Origin: Nitrobacter sp. Nb-311A
GTDB lineage: Bacteria > Pseudomonadota > Alphaproteobacteria > Rhizobiales > Xanthobacteraceae
Assembly: GCF_000152905.1 (NCBI RefSeq)
Contig: NZ_CH672418.1
Span: 96,776 to 160,775 of the forward strand
Length of the DNA stretch: 64,000 bases
Direction of reading: 5' to 3'
Below the pieces are notes generated by a model, which did no database searches, had not been told where the DNA came from, and saw nothing but the letters and a program-made list of their open reading frames with translations. The position numbers were made by a program, and so were the translations under genes. Below, in pieces: positions 44,551 to 53,009 of the stretch (the stretch's first letter is position 1; each line of letters starts with the position of its first letter).

Positions 44551-45513
44551 TCAGATGGGAGAGATCACAGTCAGGTAGGACGAGACCTGCCGGACATGAG
44601 CGCCGGCCGGATGCACGACGGCTTCGAGCGCTCGTTCGGGATTCTTCAAATCGAAAATGCCGCTGACCCGTTGGGAGCCGATAAAGGGATCGGCCATGAC
44701 GATCTTCCCCGGAATCCAGCGGCCGATGCGCGCAACCAGCGCCGAGACCGCTTCCTTCTCGGCGACGATCAGGTTGTCACGCCATGATGCGATCTGACCC
44801 GCTTCGCGCGATCCGCGCTCGACGGCTGAGGTCGTGCTATCGAACGTCACCCACTCCCCGGCGGTGAGTTTCGTGCCTGCCGCGATCGTCGAGCCTGACG
44901 CCTGCGCCTCGACGACGCCATGATCCACCGAGACCGAAAGCATACCGGCATCGTTGGCGACATCGAACGCCGTCCCCAGCGCCGTCGCTGTAAGCCCGGC
45001 GACCTGAACGGTGAAGGAGCGTTGCGACTCGGGCGCGACGTCGAAGAACGACATCCCGGCAAGCAGTTCGACACGGCGCAGTCGGGCCGTGAAATCCACC
45101 GCGATGGCGCTGTCCGGTCCGAGCGTCGCGACGCTTCCGTCCGGAAGGGGAACGCTACGGATTTCACCCTTGGCGGTGATATGGTCGGCCCGGCCGCGAA
45201 GCAGCATATCGGGCAGAATCGAATAGCCGGCGCCGGCAACGCCAAGCCCGATGATCCCGCCGATCACGAAGTTTCGGCGCGTCAGCCCCAGTTTTTCGCG
45301 GCGTTCCGCGTTACGGCGTTGGGTCAGAACCTTGCCGCTGGCGCCGTGGATTTTGGCCACTCGCGCCCAGATGCGCTCATGCTCCGGGCTGCGCGCCCGC
45401 CAGATCCCCACCATCTCGGACGCAACCGGATTGCCGGGGTCATTTTGCAAGCGGATGACGAGGTCGATCGCTTCATCCGTGAGTTGATTTCGATCTGGCC
45501 CGGGTTGGCTCAT
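44551..45513 (-). CDS. fecR: FecR-type anti-sigma / signal transducer
   Basis: 320 residues. The cytoplasmic N-terminal domain (about 1-85) contains the DUF4880-type pattern (EAIDLVIRLQNDPGNPVASEMVGIWRARSPEHERIW); one membrane helix follows (FVIGGIIGLGVAGAGYSI, about 93-110); the periplasmic FecR domain (about 115-225) has GEIRSVPLPDGSVATLGPDSAIAVDF, RRVELLAGMSFFDVA, and SVDHGVVEAQ. It senses the ligand-loaded receptor through its STN domain and frees the sigma factor. It lies 112 bases upstream of the receptor gene. Confidence 0.9.
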   Translation of the reverse strand: MSQPGPDRNQLTDEAIDLVIRLQNDPGNPVASEMVGIWRARSPEHERIWARVAKIHGASGKVLTQRRNAERREKLGLTRRNFVIGGIIGLGVAGAGYSILPDMLLRGRADHITAKGEIRSVPLPDGSVATLGPDSAIAVDFTARLRRVELLAGMSFFDVAPESQRSFTVQVAGLTATALGTAFDVANDAGMLSVSVDHGVVEAQASGSTIAAGTKLTAGEWVTFDSTTSAVERGSREAGQIASWRDNLIVAEKEAVSALVARIGRWIPGKIVMADPFIGSQRVSGIFDLKNPERALEAVVHPAGAHVRQVSSYLTVISPI

Positions 45514-45619
45514 TGATATCCCTTCGACACAGGCGCGCCGGCCTCCCGCCGAGCATCGGGTCTACCCATAACTTATACAAAGGAGCAGCGTCGAATTTCA
45601 CCCGCCGGACGAAAAAAGC

Positions 45620-46117
45620 TCAGAACTCGTCCACTCGCGTCAGGATATGCCGGTAGGCGTTTCGGATCAGAACCCAGGCCCGCGAGGTCGACACGTTCAG
45701 TTCATCCGCAACGTCCTGAATCGTGCGCCCGCCCAGTCGATGCATCTCAAAGGCCTTGCGCGTGCGCTCTGGAAGTTCCGCCAGCGCCCGCCGTGTCTGT
45801 TCGAGGCATTGGCGTGAGTAGACCAAAGCCTCCGCTGTGGGCGCGGGATCGGCCACGGCGGCAGCCTCGTCAAGATCAGTCGTCTGGACCAAACTCTCCC
45901 GACGGTGATGGTTGACGCTAAGACTGCGCGAGACTTGATAGAGATAGGCCCGTGGATTGTGATTGGTGCGGACTTCAGCAGGAGGTGCGGCCAGTACCCG
46001 CAGAAAAGTATCCTGCGTGATATCGGCAGCCGTTTCGGCATTGTGGCCGCGACGACGCAGGAAGCGATTGATTTCGCGAGCGTGCCGGACGAACAGGTTG
46101 TGGAAATCCCAGCTCAT
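45620..46117 (-). CDS. fecI: FecI-type ECF sigma factor
   Basis: 165 residues from ATG 46117 (MSWDFHNLFVRHAREINRF); an ATG at 46144 in frame would add nine residues, and neither has a strong ribosome site. Sigma region 2: HNAETAADITQDTFLRVLAAP then NPRAYLYQVSRSLSVNHHRR; region 4: LAELPERTRKAFEMHRLGGRTIQDVADELNVSTSRAWVLIRNAYRH. It directs RNA polymerase to the receptor promoter when released by FecR. fecR begins 106 bases downstream. An Irr/iron-control-element-like palindrome lies about 190 bases upstream of the start. Confidence 0.9.
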   Translation of the reverse strand: MSWDFHNLFVRHAREINRFLRRRGHNAETAADITQDTFLRVLAAPPAEVRTNHNPRAYLYQVSRSLSVNHHRRESLVQTTDLDEAAAVADPAPTAEALVYSRQCLEQTRRALAELPERTRKAFEMHRLGGRTIQDVADELNVSTSRAWVLIRNAYRHILTRVDEF

Positions 46118-46308
46118 AGGCGGCTCATGGACCAACCTGTGCATCGTTGGCACGTAGATCACGCCGGTGACAGCGGTCGCAGACGCAAAGAACCGGAAGC
46201 AGAAAGGACTATGATGCCAACGCGAAACAGCCAACGTTCAGGCGCGGCGTCACCGCCACGTGATGTCCAATCGTTATTGCTTCCAAAATTCTTTCGCAAC
46301 TGCAATAA

Positions 46309-46325
46309 TTTAGATTAGTTCTAGA
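46309..46325. promoter_or_regulatory. Candidate iron-control (Irr/ICE-like) palindrome upstream of fecI
   Basis: TTTAGAT-TAG-TTCTAGA, close to the recalled rhizobial iron control element TTTAGAA-N3-TTCTAAA with two mismatches. The 407-base region 46118-46524 around it separates fecI from ftsW and must hold the promoters of both; no gene is supported in it. Confidence 0.4.
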
Positions 46326-46524
46326 AAATTGCGCCGGGCCAGGTGCTCGCGATGGATTCTTAAATCGTAAGCGTGATCCGCATCCATGTCGCTTCGCGAA
46401 TCTAAAAAATACTCTGCGCGAAGATGCGCTTTCGGCAATTCACGCCGAAGATATACCGACAGCCTTAACTCGCCCGTAACCACGATGGGCGACCAATGGA
46501 CGATCTCCGCCCGCAGGACCCGTC

Positions 46525-47676
46525 ATGATTTCACGCGAACAACGCACCCCGCTCTCGGAATGGTGGTGGACCGTGGATCGGCTGTTGCTGGCGGCCATGG
46601 TGCTTCTCATGCTCACCGGCGTGGTGCTGTCGCTGGCGGCGAGTCCGTCGGTTGCGACCCGGATCGGGCTTGATCCATTTCACTTCTTTCATCGTCATGT
46701 GCTGTTCCTGTTGCCGTCGATCGTCGTGATGGTCGGCGTGTCGTTTCTGTCGCCGCGCCAGGTCCGCCGCTCGGCGCTGATCGTATTCGCGCTTAGCGTC
46801 GTGTTGATCGTCGCCACGCTCGCGTTCGGGCCGGAGGTCAAGGGCGCAAAACGCTGGATCACGATTCTCGGCGTCAACATCCAGGCTTCGGAATCCGCGA
46901 AACCCGCTTTCGTCGTTCTGGCGGCGTGGCTGTTCTCGGAATCCGCGCGCAAGCCTGAGATGCCGGCGACCTCGATGGCGCTGACGCTGCTGCTGGGACT
47001 CGTCACGCTGTTCGTGATGGAACCAGACTTCGGCCAGACCATGCTGATCCTGATGGTATGGGGCGCGCTGTTCTTCATCGCGGGCATGCGCATCGTCTGG
47101 GTCTTCGGTCTGGCAGGCACGGCGATCGCCGGCTTGTTCGCCGCCTACATGACGGTGCCGCACGTCGCGGCTCGCATCCAGCGCTTCATGGATCCGGCCT
47201 CAGGCGATACCTTCCAGGTCGACACTGCGATGGAGGCTTTCGCCAATGGCGGCTGGTTCGGGCTCGGCCCCGGCGAGGGTATCGCCAAGCGGAGTCTCCC
47301 GGACAGTCACACCGATTTTGTATTCGCGGTCGGCGCCGAGGAATTCGGCATCATCATGTGCCTCGGACTGTTGGCGCTGTTCACCTTCATCGTCATGCGC
47401 ACCCTGTCGCGCGCTTATGCGTCGGAGGATTTGTTTTCGCGTTTTGCCGCGTCCGGGCTCGCGATCATGTTCGGCGTGCAGGCCGCCATCAATATGGCGG
47501 TCAACCTGCATCTCATTCCCGCCAAAGGCATGACGCTGCCGTTTATCTCCTATGGCGGCTCGTCGATGGTCTCGCTCGCTTACGGCGTCGGCTTGATGCT
47601 GGCGCTGACACGCGAGCGGCCGCGCACGGAAATGGAATCGATCGGCGACGCAACCGCCGCCGCGAGTTATGCATGA
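46525..47676 (+). CDS. ftsW: Septal peptidoglycan polymerase FtsW
   Basis: 383 residues, about ten helices of the SEDS family. Landmarks: DPFHFFHRHVLFLLPSIVVM, RWITILGVNIQASESAKPAFVVLAAW (the catalytic-cavity region), EPDFGQTMLILMVW, GGWFGLGPGEGIAKRSLPDSHTDFVFAVGAEEFG (periplasmic loop with the conserved Asp), and LPFISYGGSSMVSLAYGVGLMLAL. It polymerises lipid II glycans at the septum with FtsI. Because the Fec module lies directly upstream on the other strand, ftsW must have its own promoter here. Confidence 0.95.
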   Translation: MISREQRTPLSEWWWTVDRLLLAAMVLLMLTGVVLSLAASPSVATRIGLDPFHFFHRHVLFLLPSIVVMVGVSFLSPRQVRRSALIVFALSVVLIVATLAFGPEVKGAKRWITILGVNIQASESAKPAFVVLAAWLFSESARKPEMPATSMALTLLLGLVTLFVMEPDFGQTMLILMVWGALFFIAGMRIVWVFGLAGTAIAGLFAAYMTVPHVAARIQRFMDPASGDTFQVDTAMEAFANGGWFGLGPGEGIAKRSLPDSHTDFVFAVGAEEFGIIMCLGLLALFTFIVMRTLSRAYASEDLFSRFAASGLAIMFGVQAAINMAVNLHLIPAKGMTLPFISYGGSSMVSLAYGVGLMLALTRERPRTEMESIGDATAAASYA

Positions 47677-47696
47677 CTTCCGAATCTATTAGCAAC

Positions 47697-47792
47697 ATCG
47701 TCATGGCCGGGCTTGTCCCGGCCATCCGCGTCTTTGACGTGTAACGCTCTAAAAGATGTGGATGCCAGGCATAAAGCCGGGCATGACGGAGA
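47697..47792. repeat. Intergenic palindromic repeat between ftsW and murG
   Basis: Starts with GTCATGGCCGGGCTTGTCCC (47700-47719), which is self-complementary around CTTGT, and ends with a diverged inverted partner GCCGGGCATGACGG. The first 20 bases recur exactly at 50466-50485. This kind of repeat is frequent in Bradyrhizobium-like genomes (recalled). Confidence 0.65.
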
Positions 47793-47817
47793 GGGTTTTT
47801 CCGGGATAGCGTTATCT

Positions 47818-48924
47818 ATGGCCACCGCACCTCTCATCCTGCTCGCCGCCGGCGGTACCGGGGGACACCTGTTTCCCGCCGAGGCGCTCGGCGTCGAACT
47901 GATGAAGCGTGGCCTGCGCGTGCGGCTGGTGACGGACTCGCGCGCGCTGCGCTATAGCGGGCTGTTTTCGAAAGACATGACCGACGTGGTTCCGAGCGAG
48001 ACGGTGCGCGGCCGCTCGCCGTGGGCGCTGGCGCGCACCGGCCTGATGCTCGCGGCCGGCACGGCCGTCGCCCTTAATCTGATGCGCGTCCTGAAGCCTG
48101 CCGCCGTGGTCGGATTTGGTGGTTATCCGACGGTGCCGCCGCTGATCGCGGCGCAACTCACGGGCATCCCGACCGTGATCCATGATTCCAACGCGGTGAT
48201 GGGTCGTGCCAACAGCTTTCTGTCCAAGCGCGTCAGCGCCATCGCCACCTCGCTGCCGGGCGTGCTCGACAAGGAAACATCGCTGACCGGCAAGACGATG
48301 ACGACCGGCACGCCGATGCGGCCTGCGATTCTCGCGGCCGCCGCCGTTCCGTTCGCAGCACCAAGCGTGTACGGTCCTTTGCGTGTTCTCGTGGTCGGCG
48401 GTAGCCAGGGTGCGCGTGTCATGAGCGACGTCGTGCCGGTCGCAATTGAGAGACTTGAACCGGCGCTGCGGCAGCGATTGATTTTGACGCAGCAGGTACG
48501 CGACGAGGACATGGCGCGGGTGCGCGAGATTTATGACCGGCTGGAGATCGAAGCCGAGCTTGCCTCGTTCTTTGCCGATCTCCCGGCGCGGCTGGCGTCG
48601 AATCATATCGTCGTATCCCGCTCCGGCGCGGGTACGGTGGCGGAACTCGGTGCGATCGGCCGCCCCTCCGTTCTGGTGCCGCTGCCGGGCGCGATCGATC
48701 AGGACCAGTTCGCCAACGCCGGCGTGCTTGCTGACGCCGGGGGCGCGATCCGCATCGTGCAACCCGACTTCACTCCCGACCGGCTGGCGGCGGAATTGTC
48801 TGCGCTGGCGGCCGCTCCGGCACGGCTCGCCACGATGGCCGCCGCCGCGCGCACCGTGGGCCGCCTCGATGCGGCGGAGCGGCTGGCGGATTTGGTGATG
48901 CGCGTGGCGCGCACCGGTGCTTGA
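47818..48924 (+). CDS. murG: Lipid II synthase MurG
   Basis: 368 residues from ATG 47818; the open frame back to 47713 lies inside a repeat and is left out. Glycine-rich loop LLAAGGTGGHLFPAEAL, FGGYPTVPPLIAAQLTGIPTVIHDSNAVMGRAN, and the GT-B C-terminal half: LVVGGSQGARVMSDVVP, SRSGAGTVAELGAIGRPSVLVPLPGAIDQDQFANA (UDP-GlcNAc binding). It adds GlcNAc to lipid I on the inner face of the membrane. Confidence 0.95.
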   Translation: MATAPLILLAAGGTGGHLFPAEALGVELMKRGLRVRLVTDSRALRYSGLFSKDMTDVVPSETVRGRSPWALARTGLMLAAGTAVALNLMRVLKPAAVVGFGGYPTVPPLIAAQLTGIPTVIHDSNAVMGRANSFLSKRVSAIATSLPGVLDKETSLTGKTMTTGTPMRPAILAAAAVPFAAPSVYGPLRVLVVGGSQGARVMSDVVPVAIERLEPALRQRLILTQQVRDEDMARVREIYDRLEIEAELASFFADLPARLASNHIVVSRSGAGTVAELGAIGRPSVLVPLPGAIDQDQFANAGVLADAGGAIRIVQPDFTPDRLAAELSALAAAPARLATMAAAARTVGRLDAAERLADLVMRVARTGA

Positions 48925-48940
48925 TCACTTGACATGAAGA

Positions 48941-48986
48941 CGCGTTTTCTTCACGCGAACCGGTATTCACCTCGCTCGAAAACGCT
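48941..48986. repeat. Family repeat, copy C (first module only)
   Basis: CGCGTTTTCTTCACGCGAAC followed by CGGTATTCACCTCGCTCGAA and AACGCT; the same module as in copies A, B and D, without the CCGCTTCTG hairpin. It fills most of the murG-murC spacer. Confidence 0.65.
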
Positions 48987-49033
48987 ATAAGGCCAGGCAC
49001 AGGTAGCCGGAATCACTCTGACGAGAAACGAAC

Positions 49034-50437
49034 ATGAGACTGCCGCGCGAAATCGGTCCTATCCACTTCGTCGGCATCGGCGGCATCGGCATGAGCGGCA
49101 TCGCCGAAGTGTTGTGCAACCTCGGCTATACCGTGCAGGGCTCGGACGCCTCCGAAGGCGCCAATGTGGCGCGTCTCCGCGAGAAAGGCGTCAAGGTCAC
49201 GGTCGGCCATAAGACCGAGAATGTGAACGGCGCGGATGTGCTGGTCGTCTCGACCGCGATCAAGCGCGACAATCCCGAGCTGATGGCGGCGCGCGCGCAG
49301 CGCATTCCGGTCGTGCGCCGCGCGGAGATGCTGGCGGAACTGATGCGGCTGAAAAGCTGCGTCGCGATCGCCGGGACACACGGCAAGACCACCACGACCT
49401 CCATGGTTGCGACGCTGCTCGACGCGGGCGATTTCGATCCCACGGTCATCAATGGCGGGATCATCAATGCCTATGGCACCAACGCGCGGTTGGGGGCCGG
49501 TGACTGGATGGTGGTGGAAGCGGACGAGAGCGACGGCACGTTCCTCAAACTGCCGACCGATATCGCTATCGTCACCAATGTCGATGCCGAGCATCTCGAC
49601 CACTTCAAGACCTTCGACGCCGTGCAGGATGCATTCCGTTCGTTCGTGGAGAACGTGCCGTTCTACGGCTTCGCCGTGATGTGTATCGATCATCCGGTCG
49701 TTCAGACCATGGTGGGCAGGATCGAGGATCGGCGTATCATTACATATGGGCAGAATCCGCAGGCCGACGTCAGGCTGGTCGATCTCGCGCCGAACGGGGG
49801 CGGCTCGCATTTCAAGGTGGTGTTCCGCAACCGCAAGACTGACGCCGCGCACGAAATCCCCGACCTGGTGTTGCCGATGCCAGGTCCCCATAACGCGCTC
49901 AACGCCACGGCGGCGATCGCAGTGGCGCACGAACTGGGTATTCCCGACGCGACCATCCGCAACGCGCTCGCGGCCTTCGGCGGAGTCAAGCGCCGTTTCA
50001 CCAAAACCGGCGAATGGAAGGGCGTCACCATCATCGACGACTATGGCCATCATCCGGTCGAGATCGCGGCGGTGCTGAAAGCGGCGCGCGAGTCCACCGC
50101 GGGCAGGGTCGTTGCGGTGGTGCAGCCGCATCGCTATACGCGGCTGCAAGCGTTGTTCGAGGAATTCTGCACTTGCTTCAATGACGCCGACATCGTGGTC
50201 GTTGCGGAGGTCTATCCGGCTGGGGAGACGCCGATCGCGGGCATCGACCGCGATCACTTCGTGCTTGGCCTGCGCGCCCACGGTCACCGAGAGGTGGTGT
50301 CGCTGCAGGAGTCCGCGGCGCTCGCGGGCGTCATCGCGAGTCTCGCCAAGCCCGGCGACTATGTCGTGTGCCTTGGCGCCGGCAACATCACGCAGTGGGC
50401 CTACGCGCTGCCTGGCGAACTCAAGGCGCTGGGATGA
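49034..50437 (+). CDS. murC: UDP-MurNAc:L-alanine ligase MurC
   Basis: 467 residues. N-terminal [12 protein letters not shown] (nucleotide-sugar binding), ATP loop [19 protein letters not shown] (Lys118), [45 protein letters not shown] and [18 protein letters not shown] in the C-terminal domain. It starts the stem peptide by joining L-alanine to UDP-MurNAc. It is separated from murG by repeat copy C and from murB by a larger composite repeat, unlike the overlapping genes earlier in the cluster. Confidence 0.96.
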   Translation: MRLPREIGPIHFVGIGGIGMSGIAEVLCNLGYTVQGSDASEGANVARLREKGVKVTVGHKTENVNGADVLVVSTAIKRDNPELMAARAQRIPVVRRAEMLAELMRLKSCVAIAGTHGKTTTTSMVATLLDAGDFDPTVINGGIINAYGTNARLGAGDWMVVEADESDGTFLKLPTDIAIVTNVDAEHLDHFKTFDAVQDAFRSFVENVPFYGFAVMCIDHPVVQTMVGRIEDRRIITYGQNPQADVRLVDLAPNGGGSHFKVVFRNRKTDAAHEIPDLVLPMPGPHNALNATAAIAVAHELGIPDATIRNALAAFGGVKRRFTKTGEWKGVTIIDDYGHHPVEIAAVLKAARESTAGRVVAVVQPHRYTRLQALFEEFCTCFNDADIVVVAEVYPAGETPIAGIDRDHFVLGLRAHGHREVVSLQESAALAGVIASLAKPGDYVVCLGAGNITQWAYALPGELKALG

Positions 50438-50465
50438 ATAGGCAACGAATTCAATCGATGTCGCC

Positions 50466-50594
50466 GTCATGGCCGGGCTTGTCCCTTCGGTTCCTTCCCC
50501 CCTTGTGGGGCAGGGTCAGGGAGGAGGGTAAGCCGCGAGCGCAGGACTTTGTGTTACCCCCCTCTCCACCTCTCCCCCACAAGGGGAGAGAGAG
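50466..50594. repeat. Composite palindromic repeat between murC and murB
   Basis: GTCATGGCCGGGCTTGTCCC (50466-50485, exact match to 47700-47719) is cut off at its centre and joined to a second fold-back element. In the latter CCCCTTGTGGGG (50499-50510) pairs with CCCCACAAGGGG (50575-50586), and GGAGGGTAA pairs with TTACCCCCC inside. The right edge GGGGAGAGAGAG sits at ribosome-site distance from the murB start. Confidence 0.75.
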
Positions 50595-50600
50595 CCGGCC

Positions 50601-51554
50601 ATGCCGTTCGGCGACGCCGTCGTTCAAACAGCCATGACCTTCCCCGACATCACGACAAAACTGAAATCGCAGATGCCGGAGTTGCGCGGCCGGCTGCTGG
50701 CGAACGAACCGCTCGCGCCGTTGACATGGTTTCGCGTCGGCGGTCCGGCGCAGGTGCTGTTTACGCCCGCGGACGAGAATGATCTCGCCTATTTCCTGTG
50801 CCATCTGCCGGAGGAGATTCCGGTCTGCTGCCTCGGCGTTGGCTCCAACGTTGTGGTGCGTGACCGTGGTTTGCCGGGTGTGGTAATTCGTCTTTCTCCG
50901 CGCGGATTTGGTGAGGTTACGACCGATGGTGACATCGTGCGCGCAGGCGCGGCTGCGCTCGACAAGCGCGTGGCGGAAGTCGCGGCCGCGGTTCATATCA
51001 GCGGTCTTGAGTTCTATTTCGGAATTCCCGGCACCATCGGGGGCGCGCTGCGCATGAACGCCGGCGCCAACGGCAGCGAAACCAGGGATGTTCTCGTCGA
51101 AGCCCGCGCGGTCGGCCGTCGCGGTGACAAAATGACTTTTGATAATTCCGGCATGGCGTTCGACTATCGCAAGAGCGGAGTCGACCCCTCCGTCATCTTC
51201 ACCGGCGCCACCTTTCGCGGCCGTATCGCCGAGCCGCAGACGATCCGCGCGCGCATGAACGAGGTGCAGGCTCACCGCGAGACGGTGCAGCCGATCCGCG
51301 AAAAGACAGGTGGTTCGACGTTCAAGAATCCGCCGGGTCAAAGTGCGTGGAAACTGATCGATGCCGCCGGGATGCGTGGCCATCGCGTCGGTGGCGCGCA
51401 GGTATCGGACATGCACTGCAATTTCCTGATCAACACCGGAGAGGCCACGGCGCGCGACATCGAAACCCTGGGCGAGACCGTGCGCGAGCGGGTAAAACGG
51501 CATTCCGGAATCGAACTGCAATGGGAAATCAAGAGGATCGGGGTTGGAGCATGA
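50601..51554 (+). CDS. murB: UDP-N-acetylenolpyruvoylglucosamine reductase MurB
   Basis: 317 residues from ATG 50601, favoured by GGGGAGAGAGAG 6 bases upstream (part of the composite repeat); the next ATG, at 50634, has no ribosome site but gives a start closer to usual. FAD-binding [65 protein letters not shown], then [48 protein letters not shown] with the catalytic Ser in GGSTFKNP. It makes UDP-MurNAc with NADPH. Confidence 0.95.
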   Translation: MPFGDAVVQTAMTFPDITTKLKSQMPELRGRLLANEPLAPLTWFRVGGPAQVLFTPADENDLAYFLCHLPEEIPVCCLGVGSNVVVRDRGLPGVVIRLSPRGFGEVTTDGDIVRAGAAALDKRVAEVAAAVHISGLEFYFGIPGTIGGALRMNAGANGSETRDVLVEARAVGRRGDKMTFDNSGMAFDYRKSGVDPSVIFTGATFRGRIAEPQTIRARMNEVQAHRETVQPIREKTGGSTFKNPPGQSAWKLIDAAGMRGHRVGGAQVSDMHCNFLINTGEATARDIETLGETVRERVKRHSGIELQWEIKRIGVGA

Positions 51555-51605
51555 CCCCGGCAAAGGGTGCCTCGCTTTCGGATAAGATCATCATCTCTCA
51601 TAAAG
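51548..51605. repeat. Degenerate palindromic repeat between murB and ddl
   Basis: GAGCATGACCCCGGCAAAGG then TTTCGGATAAGATCATCATCTC resembles the alphaproteobacterial family GAGCATGATC-CGGAAAAG ... TTTTCCG-AAAAGATCATGCTC. It overlaps the murB stop. A 23-codon frame inside it is not taken as a gene. Confidence 0.5.
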
Positions 51606-51655
51606 ATAAGGCGAGCGGCTGATTCAACGAGTTGATCAGACTCTCGAGAAGGTCG

Positions 51656-52645
51656 ATGCGCATTACCATTCTGTTCGGTGGCAGCAACAAAGAGCGTCTC
51701 GTTTCGGTCGCGAGCGCGCAGGCGCTGCATCACGCTTTGCCGGAGGCCGATCTGTGGTTCTGGAACCATCGCGACGAAGTCATCGACGTGCGGCCCGAAG
51801 CCCTGCGGAATCATGCGCGGCCGTTCGAGGACGAGTTTGTCCCTGCCGGTGAGGGCGCGCCACTTGAACGAGCATTGGACAAGGCAAAGGCCGAAGGCCG
51901 CGTGCTGGTGCTCGGCCTGCACGGAGGCCGCGCTGAAAACGGCGAACTGCAGGCGATGTGCGAACTCCGCCGCATTCCTTTTACGGGATCAGGCTCGGCC
52001 GCCTCGCATCTTGCGTTCGACAAGGTTGCGGCCAAGCGGTTCGTGGCCTCGGCCGGGGTCCCCACGCCGGCGCATATTCCGCTGCAGTCCATCGATCGCG
52101 CGCTCGCCGAACACGGCCGGCTGGTCGCCAAGCCCGCCTGCGACGGATCGAGCTATGGCCTGATCTTCGTCGATGCGCCGCAGGATATCGTCACCGTCCG
52201 CGAGGCGGCGAAGACCGAAGACTATGTGATCGAACCCTTCGTGTCGGGCGTTGAAGCGACCTGCGGCGTGCTGGAGCATTCCGACGGCTCGGTCGTCGCG
52301 CTTCCGCCGGTCGAGATCGTGCCGGCCGAGGGCGCGTTCGACTACGCCGCGAAGTATCTCGCAAAGACGACGCAGGAGATCTGCCCGGGGCGCTTCTCGC
52401 CGGAGATAGCCGAGCAGATCATGGATTACTCGCTACGGGCGCACCTTGCCCTGTCCTGCCGCGGCTATTCCCGCACCGACTTCATTGTGACCGGCAAGGG
52501 ACCGATCTATCTGGAGACCAACACCCTGCCAGGCCTGACCGCGGCTTCGCTCTATCCCAAGGCGCTTCATGCGCAGAATATCGGGTTTGCGGATTTCCTG
52601 CGCGACCAGATTATGCTGGCTCAAAAGGCGGTACGTCCGATTTGA
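51656..52645 (+). CDS. ddl: D-alanine:D-alanine ligase
   Basis: 329 residues from ATG 51656, with GAGAAGG just upstream; the TTG at 51632 is less likely. ATP-grasp fold: N-terminal ITILFGGSNKERLVSVASAQAL, LVLGLHGGRAENGELQAMCEL, RIPFTGSGSAASHLAFDK, VAKPACDGSSYGL (serine loop), YVIEPFVSGVEATCGVL and IYLETNTLPGLTAASLYPK (metal-binding ExNTxPGxT). The usual GGxSxEHEVS start is changed to GGSNKERLVS, as in other Bradyrhizobium-like sequences recalled. It makes the dipeptide used by MurF. Confidence 0.88.
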   Translation: MRITILFGGSNKERLVSVASAQALHHALPEADLWFWNHRDEVIDVRPEALRNHARPFEDEFVPAGEGAPLERALDKAKAEGRVLVLGLHGGRAENGELQAMCELRRIPFTGSGSAASHLAFDKVAAKRFVASAGVPTPAHIPLQSIDRALAEHGRLVAKPACDGSSYGLIFVDAPQDIVTVREAAKTEDYVIEPFVSGVEATCGVLEHSDGSVVALPPVEIVPAEGAFDYAAKYLAKTTQEICPGRFSPEIAEQIMDYSLRAHLALSCRGYSRTDFIVTGKGPIYLETNTLPGLTAASLYPKALHAQNIGFADFLRDQIMLAQKAVRPI

Positions 52646-53009
52646 GGGTCTGGCACGCCGCGGTTCGGGGAACCGCGAGAGATGTACGGTTGATCGGGAC
52701 CGTGTGAGTCCGAAAAGCTGCAAGGTATTCATTTATCGCGCCAAAAGGCGGCCTGTCCGCCCCGCATTTACCTTTTGTTTACCAGGACGTCCCAAGGTTA
52801 ACACTGGCGGCGCGTGTGGCGTTTGGCTGCCGGGGCGCGAACTGTTGCGGAACTTCCGCTTCCGACCGCATCGAGGGAATAGCGGACCTGCCGGAGGTCG
52901 GCGCCCCGCCCGGTATTCGCCGGGATGTTGCGCGCGCTCCCTGGTTTTCGAGGTTCCTGCGTTCAGCGCCGCGTTCAAGCGGGGCGGGGCGAAATGACGA
53001 GCGCGCGCA
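52646..53009. promoter_or_regulatory. ftsQ upstream region with a CtrA-like motif
   Basis: 364 bases with no supported gene. TTAC-N7-TTAC lies at 52768-52782, followed by GGTTAAC at 52797-52803. CtrA of alphaproteobacteria binds TTAA-N7-TTAA and controls ftsQA in Caulobacter (family knowledge); the match here is partial. A promoter for ftsQAZ is expected in this gap. Confidence 0.3.

Noticed and set aside
51551-51622. 23-codon frame overlapping the murB stop (ATGA)
   Set aside because: It coincides with a degenerate palindromic repeat; the overlap is explained by the repeat's GAGCATGA end.
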